The translations under genes were made by a program, and so were the position numbers. A stretch of 64,000 nt of DNA from Jaltomata sinuosa (lineage: Eukaryota; Streptophyta; Magnoliopsida; Solanales; Solanaceae), in assembly GCA_003996215.1 (NCBI GenBank), contig QJPP01001809.1:186001-250000 (forward strand), written 5' to 3'. The notes beneath the pieces were generated by a model. The model was not told where the DNA came from and made no database searches. It worked only from the letters and a program-made list of their open reading frames with translations. Positions 25,207 to 38,746 of this stretch are shown here, in pieces. Position 1 is the stretch's first letter; each line of letters opens with the position of its first letter.

Positions 25207-25404
25207 TCTGCAAAAGTGTGAACTAGAACAAATGAGATTCTAGGAAACCATCTAGGATAAGATGCACAATGTAGAAGCAAGAGAAGACTCATTTCCTAAA
25301 AATTCCACTGTAGCCTCTCAAAGATAGGGTACGAATGTCTCTGCCCCAATTCGCAGAACTCTACTAGACATTGGCTCCTATACCGATAACACCGGTGAAC
25401 CTAA

Positions 25405-25417
25405 GCTCTGATACCAA
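25405..25417 (-). other. Primer binding site of body A (tRNA-Met type)
   Basis: The minus strand reads TTGGTATCAGAGC, the standard plant retrotransposon PBS complementary to initiator tRNA-Met. It lies two bases from the end of LTR A2. Confidence 0.85.
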
Positions 25418-25419
25418 GC

Positions 25420-28400
25420 TATCATGACCTAATTTCTCAAGTCATGATGGCACCTACAACCCTCTCCCCTTAGGTGAACTAATTCTTGTAGCCTGAAATG
25501 GTTAGTAATGGGCTACAATCTAAGTAAAGCATGCACCAAAAAGAAGATAAGTGGAAGTAAGTAAAGAAGTATAGAAAAGGAACAACCAGAATATATATAC
25601 AAGAAATCTACCCCATCTCACGACCTGGTATCATAGTACAAAAGCCACTACTAAATATACAGAGTACATAAGGAGAGTACAAAAGTAAAATATACAACAG
25701 TCTCTGAATATACAAAAGAATAAACATTGCCAAAAGAAGAGATATGGCCAAGCCCCAGTCGCCAGGAACTTACCCTATGTCTCGGATGTCCAAAATAGCT
25801 GCATGAGTCTATGCATCAATAGTGATGACCCACAATAGGATCTGCAGCAGGGAGATGCAAAATTATAGTATAAGCACTAATTATAAACCAACGGGTACAC
25901 AATAGACATCATAGGCCGACTGGCATACATAAAATGTGAAAACAGTAGATAGCAGATAAGGGAAGAAAAGGGTAACAAAAAAAACAAAGTAAAGCACAAG
26001 GAAGCTAGCCACAGATAGAAGTCACAATAGAACACAAATGAACTAAGCTAGCCATCAAAGATGTATCACAGAACACATATGAAAGAGTATAGAACACACC
26101 TGGATCCTTGCAATAACAGTAAATAAAGGAAAAGGTTTAAGAATAGGGAAGTGTACCGGTAACCTCAAATAACGGGAATGAAAGGAAGGCAACCAAATCT
26201 AAACATGATAATAATACAGCTCACAAGGTAAGGATGATCATACGTAAACTAGTAGGTAACTACAATAGGAGTAAGTAAAAATAATCTACCTACAATTCTA
26301 TGAGCTCCCATACACTCGAGGAATACATATAAGTGAAGACAAACCCTTTGAACTCCCATACTACTGTAGCATACACTTAGCAAATAGCAAACAAGGGTGG
26401 AACTATGCTGACAAATGAATGATATGATATGATATGTCAGTGGTACCGTATGCACCTCCTCCGGTGCCTGTAGGCCCAGTAGGTAGGACCTATGGAAGGC
26501 TTCCCCCATATACCTCTACTTCCCCGTATACCCCTCCTATGGCACTCTTGGCCCGTAGCCCCTAGTCCCGATCGAAAAGGTCCATGGAGTTCTCCGAGAC
26601 CACATACAAACTCTCAAGATCTCATCATGCATGCCCAAAGTCTATTTGAGTCTAGAATCGGTAATAAAATTATGTCTAGCACTCCAGCCCAACCGAGTCT
26701 AGTATTATCTCAAAATTAGTGATAAAATCATGTCTAGCACTCCGGCCCAGCCGAGTCTAGTATTATCTCAAAATCAGTTATAAAATCATATCTAGCACTC
26801 TGGCCCAGCCGAGTCTAGTATCAGTGTGAAAAACCATCCCATAATCTCTTTTATCTTAAGAAAATCCATAAAACTAGTTTCAAACCATTTATAGCCATTG
26901 TAACTGAAAATAGGCCCTCGGGGCCATGCAAGGTTTAGAAAACTGGTGATAGTTAGGCTCGTAGCCTCGTAGTAGTAAAAAATCAATTCAAAAAATTATT
27001 CTTCATGACAATGCGATACTCAGGTACAATCAACCGCTCAACAACTCAATATTAACCTACCAGCCCTGCACATACTCAATCTGTTATACATCACATATAT
27101 CCAGCTCATAATCACGAATCAATGTCCGGGACTCACAAACACTTCCCAAATACCCCATAAACTATGGTCCAAAGGCATATGCAAAGACCACTCAGGGTCA
27201 TACGGGGTAATACTATCGTACTAATCCAAATACAGAAGCAGAAATAGCAAGAATGGATAAAAAGGAAGCAGACAAGGTATTGGGTGCCAAACTAGGAATC
27301 ACAACCCAATGATGAGCTAAATAGTGCAATTACATTCTATATATTCTAAGTCTAAGATAGGTAAGCCGTAGCCTACCTGACGTCCGATGACAAGCTACTG
27401 GAAAGATGTCATCCAAGCCCGAATTGCTCCGAGAAGCTCAAATAGTAATCAAACTATCAAAACCATAATCTACTCATCAATATGAAGCTAATGATACCCA
27501 TAATGCTAATAGTTTAGCTTGGTCAATCAAAAGCGGGCCCATAGGCTCTGTAACCTAAAATAGAAAACAAAAATTACTACGAGATTCCCAACATAGCCAG
27601 GAACACATGCTCAAAAGATGAGCATAATTCGGGTAAGAAAAAGGGCCTACAGCAGCCCCTACACCCAAGAACAATTTTAGGAATCAAATAAATAAATTGA
27701 TGAAATCAAAGGTGGAATACTTACAATTTATGATGAGGAATTGACCACGGACCACATATAAACTATCCTAGTACCTTAGGAAGCTCCCACACAGAAAATG
27801 GAGCTTAGAGCTCTAACAAAATTGGAGGAATTCAATTTTATGAGCTTGAAGACGAAAGAGGAATGTTTAATAACAGCAATCTCCACAAAAGTGGAGATTT
27901 TCTTTGCAAATGTGAAGGTCACTGTTCACCCGTGCCTCCATAAAAGCGACGAAATCTCTGCAAATGCGGACATCACAAAAGAGACAGAACTCCACAAAAG
28001 TGGAGATCTCCGATCAGATGTACCTCTACAAAAGCAGAGGATTGTCCACAAATGCAGAGTCCGCTAATGCGGTGCTCTATCACAAAAGTTGTATCCATAA
28101 ATACGACACAAAGGCTCCAAAAGTGGATACACCAGAACCAGCTAAACCAAAAAACTTAGTTAAGCTCAAATGCTCGGATGGACCCTCGAGATTTATTCAA
28201 AACCTCAAAGACACAAACCAAACATGCTACTCAACCGAAATTGGTATTTCAGACTCAACCATATTAACCAAACTTCTAACGAAGGTTGATTTAACGAAAA
28301 GGTGGGAATCACACCCAAAAACCTATCTTTAACCAAAATAGAACCTAATAGCCTAAAATGAGTCCAGAAGCCTCGGGACCCGAACCAAAGGTCCCTTTAG

Positions 28401-28824
28401 CCTAAAGTCGACATTCCAGAGCTAACAACACTGACAAAATTTCTATATGAGGTTGTCTTCTCCAAATGTTGACAAAAGTCAAACTTCTAAGTCCAACTGG
28501 CATGAAATCTCAGAAAGTGTGATAAAACTAAACTGATAGCTCCCAGACCCCAACCAAGGGTCCAACTAGACCAAAGTTCAGGCTCTAGAGATAATGGAAC
28601 TGTCAAAATTCAATTCCAAGCATGCTTGCTAAGAATGTTGATTAAAGTCAATGATTTCCTAAGTTAAAGCTCTAAAATAGGGAAATGGTCATAACAATCT
28701 AACAAATGGCCTGGGCACCGAACAACCGGTCCTAGCAAGTTATAAATTACTTGGGGCAGCTACATATTAGCTCTAATAGTATAAAGAAAGCGAAAACATT
28801 GAAATAACTGGAAGGGTCATTACA
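25420..28824 (-). repeat. LTR A2 (3405 bp), shared by bodies A and B
   Basis: Minus-strand start TGTAATGACCC at 28824, end GTCATGATA at 25420. It is the 5' LTR of body A (PBS at 25405-25417) and at the same time sits at the 3' side of body B (chromodomain-like tail at 28903 and PPT region at 28825). It carries the 58-bp triplet (about 26650-26822) and the palindrome cluster (27880-28100). The frames 27798-28332 lie in the palindrome cluster and its U3 side and are not genes. Confidence 0.85.
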
Positions 28825-28902
28825 TCATCCACTACTATAAATGACTTTTGTCCTTGAAAGTTAGGAAAAGGGAGTACCTGAAGGCTTAAACAACTGTGGA
28901 TA

Positions 28903-31900
28903 CTAAGCCCGCATCTCTCTCTCGGTTTCCAAGGTAGCCTCCTCGACCAAATGGTGCCTCCACTGAACCTTAACCACAGGAATCTCTCTAGACCTCAATC
29001 TCCTGACATTCATGGCTAGAATGGCTACCAGCTCCTTAACAAAATCCAAACTCTCATCCAACTGCATTGAATCCCACCATAGCACATGTGACTCATCTGG
29101 AACAGAACGTCACCACTTGGATACATGGAAGACTGGGTGCATAGCTGAGAACATAAGAGGCAAACCTAACAGATATGCAACATTTCCAACCCTCTGAAGA
29201 ATCTCAAATGGCCTAATATACCTAGGGTTGAGCTTACCCCGCCTGGCAAATCTCATCACGCCCTTCATAGGAGCCACTTGAAGAAATACCCGATCACCAA
29301 CACTAAACTCTAAGGCATGAAGTCTATGATCTGCGTAGTTCTCTCGCCTACTCTGGGTTACTCAAAGTCTATCTTGAATCACCTGAACTCTATCTAAGGA
29401 GTCATAAATTAGATCTATACTTTGTGGCCAGGACTCAAAACTATCAAAACAACCCACTAATAATCTATAACACCTACCATACAATGCCTCAAAAGGTGCT
29501 ATGCCAATACTCAAGTGGTAACTATTATTATAAGCAAGCTCTGCCTTCAAGCATGTACTGATCCTATGAACCCCCAAAATCAAGAACACATGCCCGTAAC
29601 ATGTCATCCGGGACCTGGCTAGTCCTCTCGGAATGGCCATCTATCTAAGGATGGAATGCAGTGATGAGTTGAACCTCTGTACCCATCTCTCGCTAAATAG
29701 TCCTTCAATGCTGAGATGAAAACTGAGTACCACTGTCTGAAATAATAGAAGTTGGGACCCTATGCAAATGGACCACCTCACAGATATAAATCTCAGCCAA
29801 TCTCTCTACACTATAGGAATAATTAACCGATAATAAGTGTACAGACTTAGTCAGCCTGTCAATAATAACCCAAATAGAGTCAAACCCTCAGGAAGTACAT
29901 GGCAACCATTCTATGAAGTCCATGGTGATCTTTTCAGCTTCCACTTAAGAATGGGAAATCTCTGCATCAACCTACCAGGTCTCATTTGCTCAAACTTAAC
30001 CTGCTGATAGTTCAAGCAACGAGATACAAACCCCGCTATATCCCTCTTCATACCACTCAACCAGTAAAGCTGCCTCAAATCTCTATACATCTTAGCTGCG
30101 CTCGATTGGATGGAATATTTAGAACAATGAGCCTCAGAAAAATCAACTGAATCAAATCCCAAACTCTCGAAACACAAAGGCGACCATAAAATCTCAAAGT
30201 ACCATCAGAATCTAAAGTATCCATGCTGGCCTCACCCTGAGAAAACCGGATCACGAATATCATACAATCGCTGATCCTCAAATTGACAATGCTAAATCTG
30301 ATCAACTAGAGTAGAATGGATCTCAACACTAGCAAGAACTCTGCTGGGATCTGACAAATCAACCCTAACCAAATGATTAGCCAAGGACCGGATGTCCAAG
30401 GCCAATGGTCGCTCCAAAACTAAAAGAGAAGCCAAGCTGCCCATACTCACTACCTTCCAGCTCAAGGCATCCGCTACCATATTTGCCTTGCCTTGATGGT
30501 ACACAATAGTGAAGTCACAGTCCTTCAGTAACACAATCCATCTCTGTTGTCTAGAGTTCAGCTTTCGCTGACTTGTGATGTATTGAAGACTATGGTGGTT
30601 GGTGTAAATCTCACAATGAACTCTATATAGATAGTGCCTTCAGATCTTGAGCATGAAGACTATTAATGCCAACTCCAAGTCATGAGTGGGGTAGTTGCTC
30701 TCGTGATCCTTCAACTACCTCGATGCATAAGCTATCACTCGACCTTGTTGCATCAACACATAACCAAGACCAACTGATAAAGCATCATAATAGACTGAGA
30801 AGCCCTGACCCTCAACTAGCAAAGTCAACACCGAAGCTGAATTCAATAAGGCCTTAAGCCTCTGAAAGATATCCTCACACTGATCAGACCATTGAAATAG
30901 GACATCTTTCTAGTCAGCCTAGTCAAAGGTGTTGCTATAGAAGAAAAGCCCTCGATGAACCACCTATAGTATCCTGCCAACCTAATAAAACTGTGAACCT
31001 CGTTAGGAGTAGTAGGTCTTGGCCAATCATAAATGACTGTAATCTTTCCTGGGTCAACTCTAATCCCATCCTTAGATGCCATGTTTCCTAGGAATGCTAC
31101 TGACTCAAACCAAAACTTGCACTTTAAGAACATGGTATAAATCCAGTAATCTCTTAAAGTCTGGAGTACGATCCTCAAATGATGCTCATGCTCCCCTTCA
31201 CTCTGCGAGTATATAAATATGTCATCAATGAAGATTATCACAAATGAATCCAAGTACGGCTTGAGCACCCTATGCATCAAGTCCATAAAAGTTATTGGGG
31301 CATTGGTCAACCCAAAAGACATCACCAGGAACTCATAATGGCCATAACATGTCCTGAATGCTATCTTACGGATGTCCTCCGCCCTAATCCTCAACTGGTG
31401 GTAGCCTGACCTCAAATTTATCTTAGAGAACACTATTATACCCTGGAGCTGATCAAACAAGTAATCTATATGCGGTATCGAATACATGTTCTTTATAGTC
31501 ACCTTATTCAGCTATCGATAATCAATACACATCCACGTTGAACCATCTTTCTTTTTAACAAACAGAAGTGGAGCACCCCAAGGCGATACACTTGGCTTGA
31601 TGAAACCATTAGCTAACATGTCCTAAAGCTGAACCTTAAGCTCCCTCAACTCAGCTGGAGCTATACGATATGGAGTAATGGAAATAGGCCTGGTACCAGC
31701 TCTAACTCAATGGCAAAGTCTATATCATGCTCAGGTGGAAGGCCTACCATGTTAGTTGGAAACATATCTAAGAACTCTCTAACAATAAGGACCGACTCAA
31801 GAGAAGAAGTGTCGGTACTAATATCTTGAACCTATGTAAGGTAAGACAAATGTCCACATGAAATCAACCTCCTAGTCTGGAGACAAGAAATGATCCCAGA

Positions 31901-32290
31901 TGGTGCACGGCCAATAAAACCCTACCACACAACCAAGGATACGTCAGGCACGCCTATGGTAATGGTCTTGGCATAACAATCCAAAACCTCTCAGTGAGAG
32001 GATAAACAATCCATGCCCAGAATCATATCAAAGTCTAGCATATCTAAAATCATCAAGTCAGCCCAAGTCTCAAGATCACCAACAGCTATCAAGCATGATC
32101 TAATAATTTGATCTACTACTAAAGAATTGCCTACCGAGGCAGCAACAGGTACAGGAATAGATAGTGGCTTACTATCCAACCCAAACAAGGGACAAAGTAG
32201 GCAGAAATATACAAACATGAAGAACTAGGATCAAATAATGCTAAAGCTGACTGGAGGCAGACAAAATCATACCTGTGATCACCGCATTTG
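28903..32290 (-). pseudogene. Body B pol: protease, RT, RNase H, integrase, chromodomain-like tail
   Basis: Protease near 32290-31991 (ALALFDPSSSC, DLMILDMLDFDMILGMDCL). RT is best kept at 31502-30843: SKINLRSGYHQLRI, FLVMSFGLTNAP and an intact active-site strand FIIFIDDIFIYS-like motif with FIDD at 31232-31221. RNase H is broken by a frameshift near 30843; its end is at 30534-30292 (DFTIVYHQGKANMVADALS). The integrase zinc region at 30305-29911 reads HCSKYSIQ and CLNYQQVK, so one Cys of HHCC has become Tyr. The integrase core keeps SIISDSGTQFSS near 29750-29710. The tail is at 29085-28903 (AMNVRRLRSREIPVVKVQW). Several stops and frameshifts. Confidence 0.8.
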
Positions 32291-32299
32291 AGGCCTCTG

Positions 32300-33866
32300 C
32301 CTCCGATCTACCAGGGACTGTATTGAACTAACACTGACCTCTACTAGACCGACCCTCATCCTAACCACCAGACCTGCCACATTGGGCACCACCCCTACCT
32401 TGGACACCACCCCTACCTTGGACACCACATCCTCTAACTAGTGGCTACACTGCTCTCAGAGGCTAAGCCAGTTGTGCGACTGACTAAATTGTACCCTACT
32501 GGGGGCACTCTCTAGCAAAATGACCAAGAATACCATACTCATTGCAAGGCTTTAATGGCCCACCCTGTCAAGATAAATTGGTTTATCCTCTATGGCCACC
32601 ACGGCCAGATGCCTCAGATGATGTAACCCTCGATGATTGACCTAAACTCAACCCACTGAACCCATGCTGACCATTATAACCATGCTGACTACCATAACTC
32701 TGATCAAACTGAGGCCTACCTGAAGCATGAAGTGATGCCTGAACTGGCCAGCTAGACTAACCCTGATGCTATTGTGGTTGATATCCTCGACCCCACTGAC
32801 CTAAACATCTACTACTAGAGTGGGAACCACTATAACTGCCCTGATGGCATGGTCTCTTATCTATGGCCCCGGGGTCCTGATGATGAAAATCCTCCATAGT
32901 GTGAGAATGGTCCGCTATAGCCTTAAACGGCCACCCACTAGCAACTAATATCTCTGTAGTCTATCAAAGCTCGGTCCTCAACCCCTAAATAAATTAATAA
33001 ACCCAGTTTGTATCTGTAGGAATAATCATATCCCAAAATATATCAAACTAGTGAAAATAGGTCTCATACTTAGACACTGTCATAGACCCCTGTATCAACC
33101 GGGTAAATAGCTCCCTACGGCGCTCACGGTCACTATGTGTCAAGAACTTGGCCATAAAAGCCTCATAGAACTCTCTCCATGTCAATTGAGGAGACTGAGA
33201 GGGCCTGCAAGATACTTGTGCCCTCCACCAAAGCTTAGCTGGCCCCTCCAACTGATAGGTAGTATAGTCCACTCTGTGAGCATCTAATAAAACCAAGGTG
33301 ATGAAGCATCTCCTCACAGGTAGAAATCAAATCATAGGCATACTGTTTGAGAGCACCGAAGAACCTTGGTGGGGATAATCTCAAAAATCGTCCCCAAGCC
33401 TTTTTCTCCCACTCTGACAAAATTGGGTGAGGAGAAAGAGGTTGAGCGACTGTAGGCACTGAAAGGACCTGTGCACGGGGAGCCATAGTTTTAGACTGCA
33501 CTCTAAAACTCTAACACCCAGGGCTACCACCTAAGTGGATGTTTGGGCCATATCAGAAGGCTAACCTCCAAACATACCCAATAACTAAAGAAGCATACCC
33601 TGGATATTTGACGAAGGATTTGGGGCTTGTGCAAATACTAATGCTGCTACTGGACCTGGTGGCACCTTAGCTTCTCCTTCGTCTATGGGTTGCTGATCTG
33701 AAACTGGTTCAGACTCATACTTAGGCTCAGGAGCTCTAAGTGGTGCCACTGCTAGGGCACGTCCTCAGCCTCTACCTCTATGTCTACCCCAACCCCTGGC
33801 TAGAGCTGATGGTACTGGGGCTAAAGGCTCGCCTTCATCTGCTGCTTAAGATCTCGTATAAACCAT
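32300..33866 (-). pseudogene. Body B gag
   Basis: It starts at the ATG at 33866 (MVYTRS, then a stop at codon 7, then AADEGEPLAPVPSALARG). The capsid-like part is at 33501-33048 (FLRLSPPRFFGALKQYAYDLI, YTTYQLEGPAKLWWRAQVSC, TWREFYEAFMAKFLTHSDRERR) with one frame change. The zinc knuckle near 32550 reads CNEYGILGHFARECP, with Tyr for the second Cys. Body A lost the His of the same motif, so the two copies decayed independently. Confidence 0.75.
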
Positions 33867-34063
33867 CTGTGGAAGAGTGAACTAGAACAAATGAGATTCC
33901 AGGAAAACATCTAAGATAAGACACACGATATAGAAGAAAAAGAAGACTCATTTTCCTTAAAATTCCACTGTAGCATCCAAAAGATAGGGTACGGATGTCT
34001 CTTCCCTGATCTGTAGGACTCTACTAGACATTGGCTCCTATACCGATGATATCGGGGAACCTA

Positions 34064-34076
34064 GCTCTGATACCAA
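34064..34076 (-). other. Primer binding site of body B (tRNA-Met type)
   Basis: The minus strand reads TTGGTATCAGAGC next to LTR A3, which begins at about 34079. Confidence 0.85.
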
Positions 34077-34078
34077 GC

Positions 34079-34927
34079 TTCATGACCCAATTTTTCAAGT
34101 CATGATGGCACCTAAAATCCCCTAGTAGGCAAACCAATCCTTATAGCCCAGAACGGTTAGTAATGGGCTACACTCTAAGTAAAGCACACACTAGAAAAAA
34201 GATAAGCGGAAGTAAGTAAAGAAGTATAGAAAGGGAACAACCAGAATATATATACAAGAAAGCTACACCATCCCATGAATCGGTATCGTAGTACAGAAGC
34301 CACTACTAAATATATAGAGTACAAAGGGAGAGTATGAAAGTAAAATATACAACTGTCTCTAAATATACAAAAGAGTAAGCAATGCTAAAAGAAGAGATAT
34401 GGCCAAGCTCTGGTTGCTAAGATCTCACCCTATGTCTCGGATGTCCAAAAGTTTTGCACGAGTATTTACATCAATGATGATGGCCCACACTAGGATCTAC
34501 ACCAAAAAGATGCCAAAGTATAGTATGAGCACCAATTGCAAAGCAATAGGTACCCAGTAGACATCATAGGTTGACTGGGCATATATAAAATGTAAAAACA
34601 ATAGATAGTAGATAAGGGAAGAAAAGGTCATCGAATAAACAAAGTAAAGCATAAGGAAGCTAGCCACAGATAGAAGTCACAATAGAACACAAGTGAACTA
34701 AGCGAGCCATCAAAGATGTATCATAGAACATAGATGAAAGAGTAGAGAATGCACCTAGATCCTTGCAATAACATTAAATGAAGGAAAATGTTAAAGAATA
34801 GGGTGGTGTACCAGCAACCTCAAATAATGGGAATGAAATAAAGGCAACCAAATATAAACATGCTAACAATACTGCTCGCATGGTAAGGATGATCATACAT
34901 AAACTAGTATGTAACTACAATTAGAGT
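34079..34927 (-). repeat. LTR A3, truncated U5-side fragment
   Basis: The first 850 bp correspond to the left part of A2 (25420-26280). At 34915-34935 LTR sequence ('gtaactacaattagag') changes within 'agtagg' to protease sequence that matches body B near 32195 (aggcagaaatatacaaacat). The bulk of this LTR, including its TATA region and TG start, is gone. Confidence 0.8.
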
Positions 34928-36576
34928 AGGAAGAAATATACAAACATAAAGAACCAGGATCATACAATGCTAAAGCTAACTGGCGGCAGACAAAAATCAT
35001 ACTTGTGATCACCACATCTGAGGCCTCTGCCTCTGGTCTACCAGGGACTGCATCGAACTAACGCTGACCTCCACAAGACCGGCCCTCATCCCAATCACTA
35101 GCCCTGCCACACTGGGCACCACCCCTACCCTAGACACCACCTCCTCTAATTGGTGGTTGCACTACTCTCAGAGGTTATGCCAGCTGATCAACTGATTGAA
35201 TTGTACCCAACTGGGGCACTGTCTGAAAAAATGACCAAGAATACCACACTCGTTGCAAGGCTTTAATGGCCTACCTTATCGAGATGAATTGGCTAAACCT
35301 CTATGGCCACCACGGCCTGATGCCTCAGATGATGTACCCCTTGATGACTGACCTGAACTCAGCCCACTGAACCCATGCTTACCATTGTAACCATGCTAAC
35401 TACCATAACTCTAATAAAACTGAGGCCTACCTGAAGCATCAAGTGATGCCTAAACTGGCCAGCTAGACTGACCCTGATGCTGATGTGGCTGATATCCTCA
35501 ACCCCACTGACCTATAACCTCTACGCCAGAGTGGGAACCACTATAACTGCCCTGATGGTATGGTCTCTTATCGATGGCCCCGGGGTCCTGATGATGAAAA
35601 TCCTTCATAGTGCGGGCATGATCCGCTATAGCGTGAAACAACCACCCACTAGTAATTATTATCTCTGCAGTCTATGGAAGCTCAGTCCTTAACCCCCAAA
35701 TAAATTGACGAACCTAGTCTGGATCTGTAGAAATAATCATAGCCCAAAATAGAGAAAACTAGTGATAATAGGTCTCATACTCAGATACTGTCATAGACCC
35801 CTACATCAACTGGGTAAATAGACCCCTACCCCTATGGCGCTCACGGTCACTCTACAGCAAGAACTTGGCCATAAAGGCCTCGTCAAACTCTCTCCATGTC
35901 AACTGAGGAGACTGAGGGGGCCTGCAAGCTACTTGTGCCCTCCACCAGTGCTTAGCCCTCCAACTTATAGGTAGTATAGTCCACTCTATGATCATCCAAC
36001 ATACCAAGGTGATAAAGCATCTCCTCATAGGTAGAAATGAAATCATAGGCATTCTGTTCGGGAGCATTGGAGAACCTTGGTGGGGATAATCTCAGAAACC
36101 GTCCCCAAGCCTACTGCTCTGACTCTGACATAATAGGATGAGGAGTAAGAGGGTGAGTGACTGTAGGCACTGAAAGGACCTGTGCATGAGGAGCTGCATT
36201 ATCAGACTGCGCTCCAGAACTCTAAAACCCAGGGTTGCCCCCTAAGCAGATGTCTGGGCCATATCAGAAGGCTGACCCCCAACCATACCCAACAACTAAA
36301 GAAGCATACCTCGGATATCTAATGAAGGAGTTTGGTTGGTGCTAGTACTAATGCTTCTACTGGCCCTGGTAGCACCTTCGCTTCTCTCTAGTCCACAGGC
36401 TACTGATCCAAAACTGGCTCAGGATCATACTCAGCCTCAGGAGCTCTAAATGGTGCCACTACTCAGGCACGTCCTCTGCCTCTACCTTTATGTCTACCCC
36501 GACCCCTGGCTAGAATTGGTGGTACTGGGGCTGAAGGCTCGCCCTCATCCGCTGCTTAAGATCTCGTATGAACCAT
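34928..36576 (-). pseudogene. Body Z gag and protease start, deleted copy
   Basis: It starts at the ATG at 36576 (MVHTRS, then a stop at codon 7, as in body B). A capsid-like part lies at 36067-35852 (YQ.ISWRAKHWWRAQVACRPPQSPQLTWREFDEAFMAKFL). The zinc knuckle near 35230 reads CNECGILGHFFRQCP and keeps the full CCHC set, unlike bodies A and B. The reading ends in the protease leader where it is fused to LTR A3. RT, RNase H and integrase are absent. The plus-strand frame 35477-35692 is a shadow. Confidence 0.75.
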
Positions 36577-36772
36577 TTGTGGAAGAGTGAACTAGAAAAA
36601 AAGATATTCCAGGAAACCATCTGGGATAAGACACATGATGTAGAAGCAATAAAAGACTCATTTTCCTAAAAATGCCCTTGTAACATCCCAAAGATAGGGT
36701 ACGGACGTCTCTACCCTGATCTGCATGACTCTACTAGACATTGGCTACTATACTGATAACACCAGTGAACCT

Positions 36773-36787
36773 AACTCTACTACCAAG
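36773..36787 (-). other. Decayed primer binding site of body Z
   Basis: The plus strand reads actctactaccaagct where A has gctctgataccaagct. LTR A4 follows directly, but about 22 bp of its left end (the 'tatcatgacc...' terminus) is missing. Confidence 0.6.
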
Positions 36788-36789
36788 CT

Positions 36790-38746
36790 GTCCAGGTCAT
36801 GATGGCATCTACAATCCCTCTGTAGGCAAACCAATCCCTATAGCCCAGAACAGTTAGTAATGGGCTACAGTCAAAGTAAAGCACGCACCAAAAAAAAGAT
36901 AAGCAGAAGCAATTAAAGAAGTATAGAAAGGGAACAACCAGAATATATCTACAAGAAAGCTACACCATCCCATGAACTGGTATCATAGTACAGAAGCCAC
37001 TACTAAATATACAGAGTACAAAGGGAGAGTATGAAAGTAAAATATACAACTGTCTCTGAATATACAAAAGATTAAACAGTGCCAAAAGAAGAGATATGGC
37101 CAAGCTCTGGTCGCCAGGAGCTCACCTTATGTCTCGGATGTCCAAAAGTGCTACACGATATTTACATCAATGACGATGGCCCACACTAGAATCTGCACCA
37201 AGAAGATGCAAAAGTGTAGTATAAGCACAATTGCAAAGCAATGGGTACCCAGTAGACATCATAGGTTGATTGGGCATATATGAAATATAAAAATAGTAGA
37301 TAGCAAATAAGGGAAGAAAAGGTTCATAGAACAAACAAAGTAAAGCATAAGAAAGCTCGCCACAGATAGAAGTCACAACAAAACACAAGTGAACTAAGAT
37401 AGCCATCAAAGATGTATCACAGAACACAGATGAAAGAGTAGAGAATGCACTTGGATCCTTGCAATAATAGTAAATAAAGGAAAAGGTTAAAGAATAAGGT
37501 GGTGTACCAGCAACCACAAATAATGGGAATGAATGAAAGGCAACCAAATAAACATGCTAACAATACTGCTCACAAGGTAAGGATGATCATACATAAACTA
37601 GTACGTAACTACAATAAGAGTAAGTAAAACTAATCTACCTATGATTACACAAGTGACCATACACCCGAGGAATATATACAAGTGAAGACAAACTCTCCAA
37701 CATCCCATACTGCCGTAGCATACACTCAGCAAATAGAAAACAAGAGTGGAACCGTGTAGATAAATGAATGATATGCCAGTGGTACCATATGCACCTCCTC
37801 CAGTGCCTGTAGGACCAGCAGGTAGGACCCATGATAGGCTTCCCCCGTATACCTCTACTACCCCATATACCCCTCCTCCGGCACTCTCAGCTCGTAGCCC
37901 TTAGTTCGAATCAAAAATGTCCATGGAGGTCTTCGAGACCACATACAAACTCTCATAATCTCGTCTACGTGCCCAGAGTCTATCCAGGTCTAAAATCAGT
38001 AATAAAACCAAATCTAACACTTCAGCCCAGACGAGTCTAGTATTATCTCAAAATCAATGATAAAATTATATCTAGCACTATGGCCCAGCCGAGTCTAGTA
38101 TTATCTTAAAATCAGTGATAAAATCATATCTAGTACTCCATCACAGTCGATCCTAGTATCAATGTGAAAAATCATCGCATAATCTCTTTTATCTTAAGAA
38201 AATTCATAAAACCAATTTCAAACATTTATAGCCATAGCAACTTAAAACGGGCCCTCGAGGCAATGCAAGGTTTAGAAAACTGGTGATAGTTAAGCTCGTA
38301 GCCTCGTAGTAGTAATAAATCAATGCAAAAAAATGTTTTCATGACAATGCAATACTCAGGTACAATCAACTGCTCAATAGCTCACAATTAACCTACCGGC
38401 TCTGCACAGGCTCAATCTGCTCTACAATACAGATATCTAGCTCATAATCGTGAATCAATTTCTTGGACTCATAGACACTTCCCAAATACCCCACAAACTA
38501 TGGTCCAGAGGCATATGCAAAGGCCACTCAAGGCCATAAAGGGGTAATACTTCTGTACTAATCTAAATACTGAAGCAAAAATAGCAAGAACAGATAGAAA
38601 GGAAGCGGACAAGGTTTGAAGTGCTAAACTAGTAATACCAAACCAAAGATAAGCTAAATAGTGCAATTACATTCTATATAGGCCAAGTATAAGATAGGTA
38701 AGCCATAGCCTACCTGAAATTTGATGACAAACTGCTAGAAAGACAT
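36790..38746 (-). repeat. LTR A4, truncated by the Athila-like LTR
   Basis: It matches A2 from just inside its left end to 'gaaagacat' at 38746, equivalent to A2 near 27405. It includes the 58-bp triplet (37992-38160) and TATA region (near 38223). The frames 37167-37547 and 37635-38040 mirror openings at the same place in A1 and A2 and show no domain. Confidence 0.8.

Larger units (their letters stand above)
16779..38746 (-). mobile_element. Tandem gypsy array with shared LTRs: A1-body A-A2-body B-A3-body Z-A4
   Basis: Four LTRs of one family separate three internal regions, all on the minus strand. Bodies A (20166-25419) and B (28825-34078) are each 5254 bp and carry gag, protease, RT, RNase H, integrase and chromodomain-like tail. 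Body Z (about 34928-36788) keeps only gag and the start of the protease. A3 is cut to about 850 bp and joined to Z inside the protease reading. A4 lacks about 22 bp at its left end and is cut at 38746 by an Athila-like LTR. The left flank is aagag (16774-16778). The right flank is not in the window. Confidence 0.8.
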
